From positions 620,001 to 684,000 of the forward strand of contig NZ_LBIQ01000030.1 in NCBI RefSeq assembly GCF_001280515.1: a stretch of 64,000 nt of DNA, in the 5' to 3' direction. The position numbers were made by a program, and so were the translations under genes. The stretch is from Mangrovimonas sp. ST2L15 (GTDB lineage Bacteria; Bacteroidota; Bacteroidia; Flavobacteriales; Flavobacteriaceae). The notes beneath the pieces were generated by a model. That model saw only the letters and a list, made by a program, of their open reading frames with translations. It was not told the DNA's origin and searched no databases. Below, piece after piece: positions 25,550-35,717 of this stretch (its first letter is position 1; every line of letters begins with the position of its first letter).

Positions 25550-27892
25550 ATGATAAGAAAAGTCCTCTTAATTGTTTATTTATTGATAAGTGGCTTTGTT
25601 TCAGGGCAAGATTATTCTTCCCTGTGGAAAGGTCATTACTCCTATTTCAATATTCAAGATATATCTCAGGGAAATGGTAAAATTTATGCTGCAGCTGAGA
25701 ATGCCATATTTTCTTATGATACGACCACATCAGAATTAGAAACCATTGATACAGTGAATGGTTTATCTGGAGAATCCATATCTGCGATTTATTATAGTGA
25801 AGCCTATATGATGTTATTGGTCGGTTATGAGAACGGTTTGATTGACATTGTCAAGGAAGATGGTAGTATATTGAGTGTAGTTGATATTCTGGACAAACCT
25901 ACCATTCCTCCAAATACCAAAAGAATTAATCATTTTAAGGAAAATGAAGGGGTAGTTTATATTTCTACTGACTATGGTATATCTGTCTATGATTTGCTAG
26001 CTCTTGAATTTGGGGATACTTATTATATTGGAACTGGAGGGGCCCAAATACCAATTAAACAAACCGCTTTACAAGGTGGTTTTATATACGCTGCCTGTCA
26101 AAATAGCAACGGGTTAAAAAGAGCGCTGGCATCCAGTGATGATTTAATAGATTATCAGGAGTGGGTTAACGTCTCGGGGGGAAATTTTCTTGCAGTACAG
26201 GATATAGGTGGGCAGTTATATGCTATACGGGATAACCAAGAAGTTTCCCGAGTTCAAAACGGTTCGTTGATACCATTAACCACTTATCAAGATATGCCCC
26301 TAAGTATGAAAAGTACTTCAGAGTATTTGATCATTACCACCCAGAATGAAGTGTTTGTTTATGATGTCAATTTTAATCAATTGGCGTATGTCCATTTGAG
26401 TCTGACTGAAGCCAATTCTTTTACCTCTGCAACTGTAAAGGATGGATTTCTTTATATCGGGACAGCAAATATAGGTAAGTTAAAGTCGGCACTTACTGAT
26501 GCAACCATTTTTGAGACAATTTATCCGGATGGACCTTTAAGAAATGGAGCTTTTTCAATTCAGGCTAGACAATACAATTTATGGATGACTTATGGAGATT
26601 ACACTTTAAGTTATAATCCAGCTCCAGTAAGAACATTTGGAATTAGTCATTTAAATGGAGAAAGCTGGGTAAATATTCCTTATTCAGAAGCATTGGGAGC
26701 TAGAAATTTAAATAAGATGGCCATCAATCCCTTTAATATTGGACAAGTTTTTATAAGCTCTTTTTTCGATGGAATCCTAGAAATTAATGATGATATACCT
26801 ACCGTTTTGTATAATGAGTCTAATAGTGGATTGGAATCTTTAATATTACCTAACAACCCAAATTATAAAAATATAAGGCAAAGCGCCTCTATTTTTGATT
26901 CGAATGGAATATTATGGACATTAACAGCCAGAGTTGCCAAACCATTAAAGTCTTATGATCCTACAACACAGCAATGGCAAGGATATTCTTTTGGCTCTCT
27001 TTTTTCTGCAGATGAAGCATTAACCGCAGAATTCGGTTATTCGGATATTGAATTAGATGCCAATGGGAATAAATGGATTGGAGGATATCGAATGGGATTA
27101 ATTGGTTACAGTTCTAATGGGACACTGAAAAACATGGCTTCAGAAGAGGAAAATTTACCAAGCCCTTTTATTACTTCATTGGCAGTGGATAAGCAAAATC
27201 AAGTTTGGGTTGGGAACTATAAAGGGTTAAGAGTACTCTATAATACAACTGGTTTTTTTGATGGCTCTGTTTCTCAATTGGAATCTATTATCATCCTAGA
27301 GGATGGGGTTCCTAAAGAATTACTATATGAACAATATGTTACCGATATTGAGGTTGATGGAGCTAATAATAAATGGATAGGAACATTTTCGTCAGGATTA
27401 TTTTATCTAAGTTCCAATGGTCAAGAAACCATCTATCATTTTACCAAAAAAAACTCGCCTCTTCCATCCAATAACGTGGTTGATATTTCTATTGATGAGT
27501 CCAATGGAACAGTTTACATTGCAACAGCTAATGGATTGGTGTCATTTTCTTCGGGTGGCTCTGAGACGACATCAGATTTTGAAAATTCATTCGTCTTTCC
27601 CAATCCAGTAAGGCCTGAATTTAATATGAACAATGATAAAGTAAAAATAAGAGGCTTACCTGAGAACGTCAATATTAAAATTTTGGATATTGAAGGTAAC
27701 TTGGTGGCCGAGGCCAAATCAAATGTCAACATGAGATATAGAGGCTATAATCTTGAAATCGACGGAGGAACGGCGTTTTGGAATGGTAGAAATTTGGGTA
27801 ATAATACAGTTGCCTCTGGGGTCTATCTTATTATGCTTTCAGATTTGGATACCTACGAAACCAAAGTACTGAAACTAATGGTGGTAAGGTAA
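25550..27892 (+). CDS. porZ: Type IX secretion protein PorZ
   Basis: 780 residues, the size of the known P. gingivalis PorZ. Signal peptide ending VSGQ, then WKGHYSYFNIQDIS, the typical start of the first of two beta-propellers (repeats such as KIYAAAENAIFSYD, VVYISTDYGISVYD, NKWIGGYRMG, QVWVGNYKGLRVLYN). The last 95 residues (NPVRPEFN...ASGVYLIMLSD...KVLKLMVVR) form a type IX C-terminal sorting domain. PorZ works at the cell surface in attaching A-LPS to cargo as part of the attachment complex. The stop codon shares its last base with the recO start. Confidence 0.88.
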   Translation: MIRKVLLIVYLLISGFVSGQDYSSLWKGHYSYFNIQDISQGNGKIYAAAENAIFSYDTTTSELETIDTVNGLSGESISAIYYSEAYMMLLVGYENGLIDIVKEDGSILSVVDILDKPTIPPNTKRINHFKENEGVVYISTDYGISVYDLLALEFGDTYYIGTGGAQIPIKQTALQGGFIYAACQNSNGLKRALASSDDLIDYQEWVNVSGGNFLAVQDIGGQLYAIRDNQEVSRVQNGSLIPLTTYQDMPLSMKSTSEYLIITTQNEVFVYDVNFNQLAYVHLSLTEANSFTSATVKDGFLYIGTANIGKLKSALTDATIFETIYPDGPLRNGAFSIQARQYNLWMTYGDYTLSYNPAPVRTFGISHLNGESWVNIPYSEALGARNLNKMAINPFNIGQVFISSFFDGILEINDDIPTVLYNESNSGLESLILPNNPNYKNIRQSASIFDSNGILWTLTARVAKPLKSYDPTTQQWQGYSFGSLFSADEALTAEFGYSDIELDANGNKWIGGYRMGLIGYSSNGTLKNMASEEENLPSPFITSLAVDKQNQVWVGNYKGLRVLYNTTGFFDGSVSQLESIIILEDGVPKELLYEQYVTDIEVDGANNKWIGTFSSGLFYLSSNGQETIYHFTKKNSPLPSNNVVDISIDESNGTVYIATANGLVSFSSGGSETTSDFENSFVFPNPVRPEFNMNNDKVKIRGLPENVNIKILDIEGNLVAEAKSNVNMRYRGYNLEIDGGTAFWNGRNLGNNTVASGVYLIMLSDLDTYETKVLKLMVVR

Positions 27893-28611
27893 TGATTGCT
27901 AAAACCAAAGGTATTGTACTATCTTCAATCAAGTATCAGGACCATGACTTAATTGTTAGATGTTACACGGAAAAGTTCGGTACGATAAGTTTCCTTTTGA
28001 AGGGTGTGATGAAATCTAAAAGGGGGAGCAAAAATGTTGCTTTTTTTCAGCCTTTAACTCAATTGCAATTAGAAGTAAAACATCAATCGAATAGAAGCCT
28101 GCATTACATTCAAGAAGTCAAGGCGTATTATATTTATGAAACCTTACATTCCAATATTATCAAAGGCTCATTGGGAATGTTCTTGGCTGAGGTTTTAAGC
28201 AGTAGTTTGAAGGAAGAAGAACCAAACGAAAACCTATTTGCTTTTATTGAAACAGCTTTTCAATGGCTGGATCAAGAATCTCATTTTGCCAATTTTCATT
28301 TATTATTCCTTTTGAACCTAAGCAAACATCTTGGGTTTTTTCCAGATGATTACCTAAAGGAAGAACGGACCTTTTTTGATCTTCAAGAGGGAAAGTTTGA
28401 CAAGGAACAACCTAAAAGAGGCATTGCTGGAACCCAGGTTGTTTTATTAAAGACTCTTATGGATTCCGATATTCAATCCATTAATTCGATTAAATTAAAT
28501 GCAAGCCAACGGCAAGAATTCTTGAACACACTTTTGTTCTATTATGAATTACATCTTGAAGGATTTAGAAAACCAAAATCTTTAGATGTCTTCAACCAAC
28601 TATTTCATTAA
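27892..28611 (+). CDS. recO: DNA repair protein RecO
   Basis: 239 residues with the N-terminal OB-fold start (KTKGIVLSSIKYQDHDLIVRCYTEKFG) and the helical C-terminal domain. Loads RecA on SSB-coated single strands with RecR. ATG overlaps the porZ TAA by one base (TAATG), so expression depends on porZ translation. The zinc-site Cys of some RecO proteins are absent. It ends 9 bases from the facing T9SS cargo gene without a clear terminator. Confidence 0.93.
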   Translation: MIAKTKGIVLSSIKYQDHDLIVRCYTEKFGTISFLLKGVMKSKRGSKNVAFFQPLTQLQLEVKHQSNRSLHYIQEVKAYYIYETLHSNIIKGSLGMFLAEVLSSSLKEEEPNENLFAFIETAFQWLDQESHFANFHLLFLLNLSKHLGFFPDDYLKEERTFFDLQEGKFDKEQPKRGIAGTQVVLLKTLMDSDIQSINSIKLNASQRQEFLNTLLFYYELHLEGFRKPKSLDVFNQLFH

Positions 28612-28620
28612 ACCGATTCT

Positions 28621-31600
28621 CTACCTTTTTATCGCCTTTTTGGTAATTTCTTGGTCATTATTTAATGTTATCTTTGCTAAATAAGCTGAGCAACTTAGTG
28701 ATGAAAGATCCAAAACCTCTTTTGAAGAAGATCCTATAAAAGTCAATAAAGATCTGCCCAAAAGATCATAAATTTCAATTTTTTCGATGGTCTTATTCTT
28801 CCCAACCGTAAAAGAAACCATTCCATTTTGAAGCTCAACAATTGTTAAGTCATTTGTGTCCAATACTGATTCTGAAGTAGACAACGCATTGGTTTGAAAA
28901 ACAATTTCAAATCGGTCATTGAATTCGCCTTGTTCAGAGGAGAAAGTATAGTCTGACGAGGATAGATCATGGTAAATATTCAAGAGGTTATCTTTTAAAT
29001 AAATAATGTTGGAGTTTAGAAATTGGCCTTCTATTTGTGCTAAACTTAGAGTATAAATAGTTGGTGTATAAATAGTCGTAGAAAATCCTAATGGAATTAC
29101 TTCGTTTATGTCCAAGCTTAAATCAGATTTTCCTTGAATAGCAAATTTTGAGTCTATATTCTCTATAAGAGAATATAACAAGGCATTTTGACCAGTAGAC
29201 ATATTTCTTGGAGCATCATAATACATGCCATCGTAATCGTCGGAAGCGTTTTGAAAATAGCCAACTAAAATCTGATTAAAGGCTCCATTATCTGAACTCA
29301 AATTAATCCAAAGTCTATTATTGTTATTAGTTGTAGCTCTAAAGAACTGACTATTATTTCCAGTAACTCTCATAGCATTATTAAACACAGTTGAAGAGTA
29401 ATATCCAGGTCCCGAAGTGGCGCCAGTTTTTTTTCCTATAACAAAAAAGCCTTGACCAGATGGAACGAAATCTTCAGGAATATCACTGCCATTTGATGAA
29501 GCAATGCCGCCTGAGCCATTAATCATTGCATAATCATTTTGCGAAAAGTTGAGACCTTCATTACCTGAATTTCCGGAACTAACATCTGTATCACTTGACC
29601 AGAGATATAGAACTCCTTCCAAAATGGTCGAATTGTGATTGAAAAATTCCAAAGCATCTATGGCACAAGGGTAAGGATTACCTATTAAATTCCAATTGTT
29701 ATAAATTACTGTGTTATCAATATAAATGTTGACATCGATATTCCCCGTATTGAAAGCCCCCCCGTCCGATTGGGTGCCTTCAAATATATATTGGTATTGA
29801 TTACCAGGGATAAAACCAATTACATTATGTGTGGCAGCATAACCACTACCAGGGACCATTTGTCCAGTAGATTGTACTACCCAATCATCGCCATTGTCAT
29901 CGATATCATCCTGTCCTGTTATAAATGTATTAGAATTACCATCTTCAATAAGATCATCGTTGAATAAGGAAGCATTATATGAAAAACGTCTATTGGGGTT
30001 GGCATCAATTAATGCCGTTTCAATTTGACCATTCTCAAGGGGAGAACTCCAATAGGTATAATCATACCAATATTGTAAGGGAGCTGTAAGCTTGGACATC
30101 GTATTTTTAGCTGATGTATTGTTGAGTGTGAAGGTACCAGAGTCTTGGATTTGAACCAAACTCCCTTGAGGGGCTACATAGATTTCTCCATCAACAATAA
30201 TGTCATTAACCACAGAAACGTAATATCCATTATCAATATCTAAGGAATAATTTGGATTAATTAATAAATTACATGCCACAAAACTTCCAGAAGTTGAGGT
30301 ATCATAGTCTCCGTTGATGATAGCAATAGTGTTTGAAGTTGGATTGGAAGGAGACCAAGAGGAGCCATCCCAAGTCACAGAATCCAGCTCCAATAATACA
30401 GCATTAGAGGCCGTAAAGCATGTTTGGTCATCTTCTCGAATCTGACAATAAAATTGGTAATCAACCACTGGAAATATGTCTAGGATCTCCAAAATGGCAG
30501 TGTCAGAATTATTAAAGGTTGCATCATCCGTAATTTCTGTCCAACCGGAATTTCCGGGAGCTAAATAGCACCATTGATAAGCTAAGGAGTTCCCTCCACT
30601 ATATCCTTCATCTGCTGCAACACTAATGGTCGCTGTATTACAGGATTGATTGATGGTAGGGCCAGAGGTGATGCTTGGGGGCACTCCAGTTGAAAAATCA
30701 AAAGTTCCAATATCTGTATAATCGACAGGAGAAAAGGAGTCCCAATCGTTGGAATTCCATGTGGTGCTGGGAGCTATAATACCCGTATTTTTTCGTCTGT
30801 AGGTGTAATTTTTGGAGGCAATCGTAAAAGAATCACCAGAGGTATCTCCCCACAAATCAATCCAAGTGGTTCCATTATATAGTCTAATATGATCGTCTTC
30901 ATTGATGCCATTCACGTTACTTGATTGATCAAAACCATGTGAGGCATGGGCATCAGTTGCGTCAGATTGTCCAAAAGCAAGTACAAAAACATCACCGTTA
31001 ATAATGCTTCCTGAGAGGGTGACTGAACTTGTCGCGGTACTAGCTCCATTATTGTGGATACGGATTTCATATCCAGATAAATTCACGGTTGCCCCAGTAC
31101 CATTAAAAATTTCTACATAAGAGTGGTGTCCAGTTCCATGATCAGTGACCTCACTGATAAATAATTCTGTTGGAGAAATGCCCGAATTACCTTCACAACT
31201 TGATATCTGATTGTCTATCACTATAAACAATTCTGAACTTAGGCACCCCAAATCATTTGTAATTTCTAGACTTCCTGTGGTTGCTCCAGAAGGGACACTT
31301 AATTCGAGTTCAGTTGAGGAAATTACATTGACGGAGCTAATAGATACACCATTTAGAGTTGCTGTGGTTGCAGAACCAAAGTTAATTCCTGTAATATTTA
31401 TGATAGTGGCTTCTGGTCCAGACATTGGTGAAATTGTAATTGGAGATGCAGCGCAATCTCCGTTTCCTTGAACTTGGAAGGTATAAGGGTTCTCATCACT
31501 GTCGTTACTTATAATAGTTATGGTAGATGTCCTAAGTCCAACACCAGTGGGTGAAAAAACAATTTCAAAATCCACTTCGGTATTTGAGCTAATTGTTGAC

Positions 31601-33579
31601 GGACTGGGGTTCAAAGAAATTGAAAATTCAGTGGGATTGGACGAGGTAATACTTGTTAGATCCAGGTCTGACGTACCTTCATTGCTTACATGAAATGTCT
31701 TGGGAGAAGAAGAATCACCCATGACAGTAGCTGCAAAAATGGTATTGTAACCAATATTAGGAGAGGAACCATTAGGAATTGTTCCTCCGGTATTTCTCTC
31801 AATATCAATCTCTGGAGCAGGAGTAAACCCTTCTCCAGTTAAATTAATGGTACAACTTCCTTCGTTAGGGTCATTGTTGTTGATTGTTATGGTTCCATTC
31901 TGTGTGCCGTTGGTCGTAGGCGTAAATGTTACGGTAAAGGTTTGGGAATTGCCTGCAGAAATGGTAATAAGTCCAGTAGGAGATACCGTGTAGTTTCCAG
32001 TGATTCCCAATGAAGTAATGTCTAGATCGGCGGAGCCAATATTTTCAATAGCAAAGGTGATATTAGTATTAGTGGACAAGGCTTGTGAGCCAAAGTCTAT
32101 AGTATAACCACAGTTTTGATTGGTTGAGGTGTCATCAACAAGTTGAAGTTCTGGGGCGGGAGTTGTGCCTCCACAAGTTAATTCAACGTCGTCAAAGTAA
32201 AATGAACCACTTGATCTATTACTCATGTACCATCTTATATAATAATCATTAGACAAGTTTAAGTTTATAGAGAATAGCTGATAGTTTGTAGTTACATCTC
32301 CAGTATTACTACCGTTAGCAATAATAATTGAGGCATCATACCAAGAAATACCGTCATCAGAATATTGCACATTAACTGTGAAATTGGAGCCAGTGCCAGA
32401 GGTTCTTGCCCAAAAGCTTAAGGTATTGGGATCTGTTACCATTGAAGTACTTATCCAATCATCCTCGTCATTCATACCAGCCTTCTGATAGCCGGAATGT
32501 GGATTTCCGGTGTTAAAATAAGAACCGTTATTAGTCCATCCTGTCGGTTGTCCACTTTCAAAACCTGTATTTAAGCAAGGATCAGTAATCGTAGTTTCAT
32601 CTCCAGTTAGAGGGTTTGTTGTGTTATAATCAGGACCTCCTGTACAACTACTATCGTTATAAGCAAATACAAAAAAGTAATATTGTGTGATTTGTGATAA
32701 ACCCGTTGCACTAAATGTTGTAGCATTTGAACCTTGTACTACAGTGCCACTACCAATAGTATCGCCAGCAGAATAGGTTGTTCCGTTAACTGGGTTAGCT
32801 CCTAATGTTGAAGACGTACTTACAACAACCAAATATTCATCTGCTGTAGTAGCTGTAAAGTCACCATCAATTGTAGACCCAGTAATACCACTAAATGTTA
32901 GGTTGGTTGGTTGGTTAGTCGGTGCCGAACATGGAGAGGCGCTAGTTCCAATTATTTCTGCATCATCAACAATCCAATATTCGTTGGCAGAATTATTGGT
33001 CATAATAATTCTAACTCTCAGTTCATTAGAGTTAGGTAATCCATCTATAACTATGGTGCTATAACCATCTGTTGTTCTGTATCCTCCTCCTGAAGGAGTA
33101 TATATTGTAGCATTGTTATCTCCATCATAAGTTGTTAAGGAAGTTCCCGTTCCTGTATCAAAAGACCAAATAGCATTATTATTTCCTTGTACTTCAATTT
33201 CCTGAGACCAAGTTACTCCATTATCTTCACTAATCTCAAAATAAACTTCATCACTACCATCAGCACCATTTCCTGAGGTTGCTGAAAAAGAGGCTAATCT
33301 ACAGGTAAAATATATGTTTGAATAAGAAGAAGCATCAACACTGGAAAAAGTAATGGTATCTGAACCATTATTAACTTCTATTGAACTTGATCCACTAACA
33401 AAGTTATTGTCACCAGCAGGAAATGGTCCTGTGCCAGTAGCAATAGAACCTCCTGTATATGTCATTGTAGGTGTTGCGGGAGATGTTTCGAAATCTTGAA
33501 TTCCAATTGTCACCTGGCCAAACCCAATGTTTAAAGCGCTGAGAAAAATAAAAAAGAGGAGGGTGTATTTTTTTATCAT
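28621..33579 (-). CDS. Large secreted multidomain protein, type IX sorting signal
   Basis: 1652 residues. Signal peptide (1-21, ending IGFGQ); a jelly-roll-like region to about 210; a fibronectin-III-like segment (about 215-330); a second jelly-roll-like region (335-470); two choice-of-anchor-D (HYDIN/ASH-like) domains (about 473-585 and 588-705); an IPT/TIG domain (about 705-790); a lamin-tail domain (about 800-930); an Ig-like segment (about 970-1070); a long unclassified part; and a type A sorting domain over the last 80 residues. It has no catalytic motif I can see and is probably a cell-surface or released adhesin, exported by the system to which PorZ next door belongs. Confidence 0.85.
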   Translation of the reverse strand: MIKKYTLLFFIFLSALNIGFGQVTIGIQDFETSPATPTMTYTGGSIATGTGPFPAGDNNFVSGSSSIEVNNGSDTITFSSVDASSYSNIYFTCRLASFSATSGNGADGSDEVYFEISEDNGVTWSQEIEVQGNNNAIWSFDTGTGTSLTTYDGDNNATIYTPSGGGYRTTDGYSTIVIDGLPNSNELRVRIIMTNNSANEYWIVDDAEIIGTSASPCSAPTNQPTNLTFSGITGSTIDGDFTATTADEYLVVVSTSSTLGANPVNGTTYSAGDTIGSGTVVQGSNATTFSATGLSQITQYYFFVFAYNDSSCTGGPDYNTTNPLTGDETTITDPCLNTGFESGQPTGWTNNGSYFNTGNPHSGYQKAGMNDEDDWISTSMVTDPNTLSFWARTSGTGSNFTVNVQYSDDGISWYDASIIIANGSNTGDVTTNYQLFSINLNLSNDYYIRWYMSNRSSGSFYFDDVELTCGGTTPAPELQLVDDTSTNQNCGYTIDFGSQALSTNTNITFAIENIGSADLDITSLGITGNYTVSPTGLITISAGNSQTFTVTFTPTTNGTQNGTITINNNDPNEGSCTINLTGEGFTPAPEIDIERNTGGTIPNGSSPNIGYNTIFAATVMGDSSSPKTFHVSNEGTSDLDLTSITSSNPTEFSISLNPSPSTISSNTEVDFEIVFSPTGVGLRTSTITIISNDSDENPYTFQVQGNGDCAASPITISPMSGPEATIINITGINFGSATTATLNGVSISSVNVISSTELELSVPSGATTGSLEITNDLGCLSSELFIVIDNQISSCEGNSGISPTELFISEVTDHGTGHHSYVEIFNGTGATVNLSGYEIRIHNNGASTATSSVTLSGSIINGDVFVLAFGQSDATDAHASHGFDQSSNVNGINEDDHIRLYNGTTWIDLWGDTSGDSFTIASKNYTYRRKNTGIIAPSTTWNSNDWDSFSPVDYTDIGTFDFSTGVPPSITSGPTINQSCNTATISVAADEGYSGGNSLAYQWCYLAPGNSGWTEITDDATFNNSDTAILEILDIFPVVDYQFYCQIREDDQTCFTASNAVLLELDSVTWDGSSWSPSNPTSNTIAIINGDYDTSTSGSFVACNLLINPNYSLDIDNGYYVSVVNDIIVDGEIYVAPQGSLVQIQDSGTFTLNNTSAKNTMSKLTAPLQYWYDYTYWSSPLENGQIETALIDANPNRRFSYNASLFNDDLIEDGNSNTFITGQDDIDDNGDDWVVQSTGQMVPGSGYAATHNVIGFIPGNQYQYIFEGTQSDGGAFNTGNIDVNIYIDNTVIYNNWNLIGNPYPCAIDALEFFNHNSTILEGVLYLWSSDTDVSSGNSGNEGLNFSQNDYAMINGSGGIASSNGSDIPEDFVPSGQGFFVIGKKTGATSGPGYYSSTVFNNAMRVTGNNSQFFRATTNNNNRLWINLSSDNGAFNQILVGYFQNASDDYDGMYYDAPRNMSTGQNALLYSLIENIDSKFAIQGKSDLSLDINEVIPLGFSTTIYTPTIYTLSLAQIEGQFLNSNIIYLKDNLLNIYHDLSSSDYTFSSEQGEFNDRFEIVFQTNALSTSESVLDTNDLTIVELQNGMVSFTVGKNKTIEKIEIYDLLGRSLLTFIGSSSKEVLDLSSLSCSAYLAKITLNNDQEITKKAIKR

Positions 33580-33616
33580 GGGGTATTTGGATTAATTACA
33601 TGTAATAAGGGACTGA

Positions 33617-33649
33617 CAAATATAAATGAAAAGACCTAAAAAACAACAA
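33617..33649 (-). promoter_or_regulatory. Promoter for the large T9SS cargo gene
   Basis: On the - strand: TTG (complement of 33644-33646), 19 bases, TATATTTG (complement of 33617-33624), about 38 bases before the start codon. Confidence 0.65.
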
Positions 33650-33661
33650 GTTACAAATATC

Positions 33662-33690
33662 TTGTTATTAACAAATTGTTATTAATTTTG
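33662..33690 (+). promoter_or_regulatory. Promoter for recX, very close to the start codon
   Basis: TTG at 33662-33664, 18 bases, TAATTTTG at 33683-33690. The ATG begins at 33696, so the transcript should start at or within a base or two of the start codon. Confidence 0.55.
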
Positions 33691-33695
33691 AGGGT

Positions 33696-34169
33696 ATGGA
33701 TACAGGAAAAACGTTTACGGTTGAAGAAGCGCAACGAGCCCTAGAAAATTATTGTGCTTATCAAGAACGATGTCACAAGGAAGTTAGAGAAAAGTTGTTG
33801 GGTATGCGAATGATTCCTGAGGCTGTAGACCATATTATTACCCATCTGATTCAGGAAAACTATCTTAATGAAGAGCGGTTTGCCAAAGCTTTTGCCCGAG
33901 GCAAATTCAGAATTAAGAAGTGGGGAAGAAACCGAATTATCAGAGAGCTAAAATTCAGGGATATCTCTAAATTCAATATTGAAACAGCTTTAAAAGAGAT
34001 TTCTCCACAAGCATATCAGGAAACCCTTCATGAACTGGCAGTTAAAAAGGCGGATGGAATCAGGGAAAGCAACCTCTGGAAAAAAAAGAAGAAGCTGGCA
34101 GACTACCTCTTATATCGTGGATGGGAATCGCACTTGGTTTATGAAAAAGTAAGTGAATTAATTTCATAA
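33696..34169 (+). CDS. recX: Regulatory protein RecX
   Basis: 157 residues with the three-helix tandem repeats of RecX, seen in YLNEERFAKAFARGKFRIKKWGRNRIIRELKFRDIS and the final DYLLYRGWESHLVYEKV. It modulates RecA filament growth. recA is not in the window; recO is 5 kb away. Monocistronic. Confidence 0.92.
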   Translation: MDTGKTFTVEEAQRALENYCAYQERCHKEVREKLLGMRMIPEAVDHIITHLIQENYLNEERFAKAFARGKFRIKKWGRNRIIRELKFRDISKFNIETALKEISPQAYQETLHELAVKKADGIRESNLWKKKKKLADYLLYRGWESHLVYEKVSELIS

Positions 34170-34171
34170 AA

Positions 34172-34202
34172 AAAGTCCAGCAACATGCCGGACTTTACTT
34201 TT
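34172..34202. terminator. Intrinsic terminator between recX and a beta-barrel gene
   Basis: AAAGTCC-A-GCA / TGC-C-GGACTTT hairpin (34172-34196) with one mismatch and loop ACA, in a convergent gap, A-rich on one side and T-rich on the other. Confidence 0.85.
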
Positions 34203-34217
34203 AAAAATAAAAATGTT

Positions 34218-34745
34218 TTATAAGTTGAAAACAGCTCCCACATTAACGTTAAACTGATTGTAAAGATGTTCTGCTGGTGTTAGGTTGTCATTGTATTTGG
34301 CAATAGGGAACTGTGCCTCGGTATATAAACCGAATCCTTCTGTGAAGAAGTATCTGGCTCCTACATGGCCTCCAAAGTTTTTAAGGCTTAGATTTAAACC
34401 AGGGTACAGGTCAAAATTCTCATCAATGTTCAGTACGTTTCCGATATTGGCATTAAAGCGGGCCTTTAAATCAAAGCGATCTGTGAAATCTGCTTTTTCA
34501 ACGACAGTTCCACCATAAACAACCACATCTTTATCCAAACCATTTGAAATTCCCAAAGCATAGCTTGAGGACACACCAACCGAGATGTTTTCTCCTAAAC
34601 CATAATCATAAGATAGATTAATACCCGTAGCAGAATCTTGGAAGTTAGCACCAATTTGTAGTTTTTGGTCTCCTTTACCCTTGAATGCTTGTGCGTGAAC
34701 AAATGATACAGCTAATAAGGAAAGGGCGCATAAAAATTGTTTCAT
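34218..34745 (-). CDS. Small outer-membrane beta-barrel protein
   Basis: 175 residues. Signal peptide cleaved after SFVHAQ, then eight or so amphipathic strands (KLQIGANFQ, GINLSYDYGLG, ISVGVSSSYALG, RFDLKARFNANIG, GGHVGARYFF, GFGLYTEAQFP) and a terminal NVNVGAVFNL that fits a BAM recognition end. Porin-like or structural role; no ligand site seen. Single gene. Confidence 0.8.
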   Translation of the reverse strand: MKQFLCALSLLAVSFVHAQAFKGKGDQKLQIGANFQDSATGINLSYDYGLGENISVGVSSSYALGISNGLDKDVVVYGGTVVEKADFTDRFDLKARFNANIGNVLNIDENFDLYPGLNLSLKNFGGHVGARYFFTEGFGLYTEAQFPIAKYNDNLTPAEHLYNQFNVNVGAVFNL

Positions 34746-34779
34746 AGTAATAGGTTCTAAATTTTACTAATCAAAAGTA

Positions 34780-35643
34780 CTAGATACTTTTGAGATATCT
34801 ATGGGTTTTTACAACGGCTTGTTCATTTTTCCAATCAATCCATTTTTGCCCTTGTACCCGTCTCATCAAATTATCTATATGACGCATAACGAAAATGTTA
34901 TAAATGGCTTTGCCTAAATTCTTAGGTTTTTTGGGTATGGACCTCAAGCTCATCGAGAATCCTGGGGTGATATAACGCATATAGTGCCAATAACCTTCAG
35001 GCATATAAAGGACCTCGCCATGGTTGAGCTCGGTTTTAAAACCTGTTGCATGCTGTAATGCAGGCCATTGAGAATAATCAGGATTGGAAAAGTCGATGTC
35101 TTCTCTTGTGATTAGGGAATGCGGAATCTTATAAAGTACTTTGTTCTGATTTTGATCAAAAAGAATGATCTCCTTTTTTCCTTCAAAATGGAAATGGAAG
35201 ATATTGGCTAGGTCAATATCATAGTGCATAAAGGTATAGGAATTCTCGCCTCCAAAGAAGAGCATCGGCAGTCCTTTCATTAATTTTAAGCCAAAATCAG
35301 GGTAGGTATAATCCGCTTGTAATTGCGGTACTTCCTTTAAAATGTTCCATAAAAAAATGCGATAACGGGTAGGCTCATTTTTGAGTAAATCAATGTAGTC
35401 ACCCATTTTCATTTTAGAGTGGGGTTCGTTAAAACCATCTTTATGGCTTACGGGGCGGTCATCATAGAGAGGAACTATTTTATCACCAGCAATGGATTTC
35501 ATATAATCTAAATTCCATTTTGAAAACGCTGGCCAATCCTCAATAAAACGCTCAATAACCACAGGTTTTTGAGGTTTGTAAAACTCTTTGAAAAAGGTGT
35601 CCTTATCTAGGGTCTTTACGCGAGGAATGGTTTTTAATTGCAC
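34780..35643 (-). CDS. Cupin_8 / JmjC-like Fe(II)-2-oxoglutarate oxygenase
   Basis: 287 residues. The iron ligands are visible as His140-x-Asp142 (FMHYDIDLAN) and His220 (GYWHYMRY), with EIILFDQNQ following the core strand and a late SLRSIPKKP. This is the FIH/cupin_8 class, which includes protein and RNA hydroxylases; the target is unknown. Cytoplasmic. It lies downstream of the TonB receptor gene but is separated from it by a terminator. Confidence 0.87.
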   Translation of the reverse strand: MQLKTIPRVKTLDKDTFFKEFYKPQKPVVIERFIEDWPAFSKWNLDYMKSIAGDKIVPLYDDRPVSHKDGFNEPHSKMKMGDYIDLLKNEPTRYRIFLWNILKEVPQLQADYTYPDFGLKLMKGLPMLFFGGENSYTFMHYDIDLANIFHFHFEGKKEIILFDQNQNKVLYKIPHSLITREDIDFSNPDYSQWPALQHATGFKTELNHGEVLYMPEGYWHYMRYITPGFSMSLRSIPKKPKNLGKAIYNIFVMRHIDNLMRRVQGQKWIDWKNEQAVVKTHRYLKSI

Positions 35644-35717
35644 CTAAATTGAAATGATGATTAACCTTTCAAAGTTAAGAAAAGGTTGCCAAAACTTTCA
35701 TAGAGATCTGTTAATAA

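Noticed and set aside
31211-31471. 86-codon + strand frame inside the large T9SS cargo gene
   Set aside because: A shadow of a low-complexity Ser/Thr-rich coding region, with no independent support.
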